A DNA stretch of 64,000 nucleotides from Chryseobacterium glaciei. Lineage in GTDB: Bacteria > Bacteroidota > Bacteroidia > Flavobacteriales > Weeksellaceae. Below the pieces are notes generated by a model. It was not told the origin of the DNA. It saw nothing but the letters and a program-made list of their open reading frames with translations, and made no database searches. The position numbers and the translations under genes are program-made. The DNA lies in NCBI RefSeq assembly GCF_001648155.1, contig NZ_CP015199.1, positions 1,436,501 through 1,500,500 on the forward strand, read 5' to 3'. Of this stretch, positions 63,531-64,000 are shown in pieces. Positions within the stretch are counted from its first letter, which is position 1. The number at the start of each line of letters is the position of its first letter.

Positions 63531-64000
63531 TTATCTGTTTACTAAATCGATATAGTCTCTTTTTTGAGCTCCTTGGTAAACCTGTCTTGGTCTTCCGATT
63601 GGATCTCCTTTAATTCTCATTTCTTTCCATTGAGCGATCCAGCCTGGAAGTCTTCCTAATGCAAACATTACTGTAAACATTTCTGTAGGAATTCCTAACG
63701 CTCTGTAGATGATTCCTGAATAGAAATCTACGTTTGGATATAGTTTTCTTTCGATGAAGTACTCATCTTCCAATGCTACTTTTTCTAGTTGCATAGCAAT
63801 ATCAAGCGCTTTGTCTTCAATTCCTAATGCAATTAATAAATCGTCAGCAGCTTTTTTGATAATTTTCGCTCTTGGGTCGAAGTTTTTGTAAACTCTGTGT
63901 CCGAATCCCATCAAACGGAAGCTGTCGTTTTTGTCTTTCGCTTTTTCAACCCACTTGTTAACGTCTCCACCATCTTTTTCGATCAATTCAAGCATTTCGA
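63531..64000 (-). CDS. gltA: Citrate synthase (N-terminal part outside window)
   Basis: The C-terminal 156 codons or so of type II citrate synthase, which condenses acetyl-CoA with oxaloacetate. The frame is open at the right edge of the window. Visible active-site pieces are [20 protein letters not shown] (the catalytic His and Arg), [20 protein letters not shown] (catalytic Asp in V-D-F-Y-S-G) and [16 protein letters not shown] followed by [10 protein letters not shown] (Arg residues near the C-terminus). The gene ends in its own terminator. Confidence 0.96.
   Translation of the reverse strand, partial: EMLELIEKDGGDVNKWVEKAKDKNDSFRLMGFGHRVYKNFDPRAKIIKKAADDLLIALGIEDKALDIAMQLEKVALEDEYFIERKLYPNVDFYSGIIYRALGIPTEMFTVMFALGRLPGWIAQWKEMRIKGDPIGRPRQVYQGAQKRDYIDLVNR

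Overview
The window looks like chromosomal DNA of a Chryseobacterium-type bacterium (Flavobacteriia, Weeksellaceae). The signs are low G+C, AT-rich gene starts without Shine-Dalgarno sequences, candidate promoters of the Bacteroidetes form TTG-N20-TAnnTTTG, several secreted proteins ending in type IX secretion (T9SS) sorting domains, SusC-like outer-membrane barrels, and a MetH split into two genes. I found no rRNA, tRNA, CRISPR array, prophage or transposase. Species assignment and all functions are read from sequence only.

Layout. 1-8 kb: partial ferritin, two exported low-complexity proteins, an amylomaltase with starch-binding domains, a T9SS propeller protein and cysS. 8-10 kb: folE, then a very small cysteine-rich reading frame directly upstream of cysS that looks like a cysteine-sensing leader, and an acyltransferase-like gene. 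10-19 kb: a methionine operon on the minus strand, in the order SAM-I riboswitch, metX, ACT-homoserine dehydrogenase, trans-sulfuration enzyme, metH N-part, metH C-part, metF, with palindromic repeats in two of its gaps. 19-27 kb: a GH63-like glucosidase, a remnant of a duplicated gene start, and two T9SS proteins. 27-34.5 kb: OsmC, then a MoxR/DUF58/SpoIIM membrane cluster with a divergent RDD gene. 34.5-41.5 kb: GNAT, a glycosyltransferase plus LpxH-like phosphoesterase, YebC, OmpA, SmpB and an unusual ABC-F protein. 41.5-50.3 kb: a T9SS protein, an M48 protease, paired exported ferritin-like proteins, recJ, an inverted-repeat element carrying a four-helix-bundle gene, nadD and two unknowns. 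50.5-64 kb: an outer-membrane barrel, two lipoprotein hydrolases, GH43, two guanidino-modifying enzymes separated by a second four-helix-bundle element, a Gly-Gly leader Cys-rich peptide, another barrel, an AraC regulator and the end of citrate synthase.

The genes are mostly housekeeping and polysaccharide or envelope functions. The most novel signals are small and lie between genes. They are the poly-Cys frame upstream of cysS; the two four-helix-bundle genes enclosed by inverted repeats, each inserted exactly at the stop codon of an upstream neighbour; the orphan six-Cys Gly-Gly peptide; and the ABC-F protein whose second nucleotide-binding domain has lost its Walker A motif while keeping the signature and Walker B motifs.
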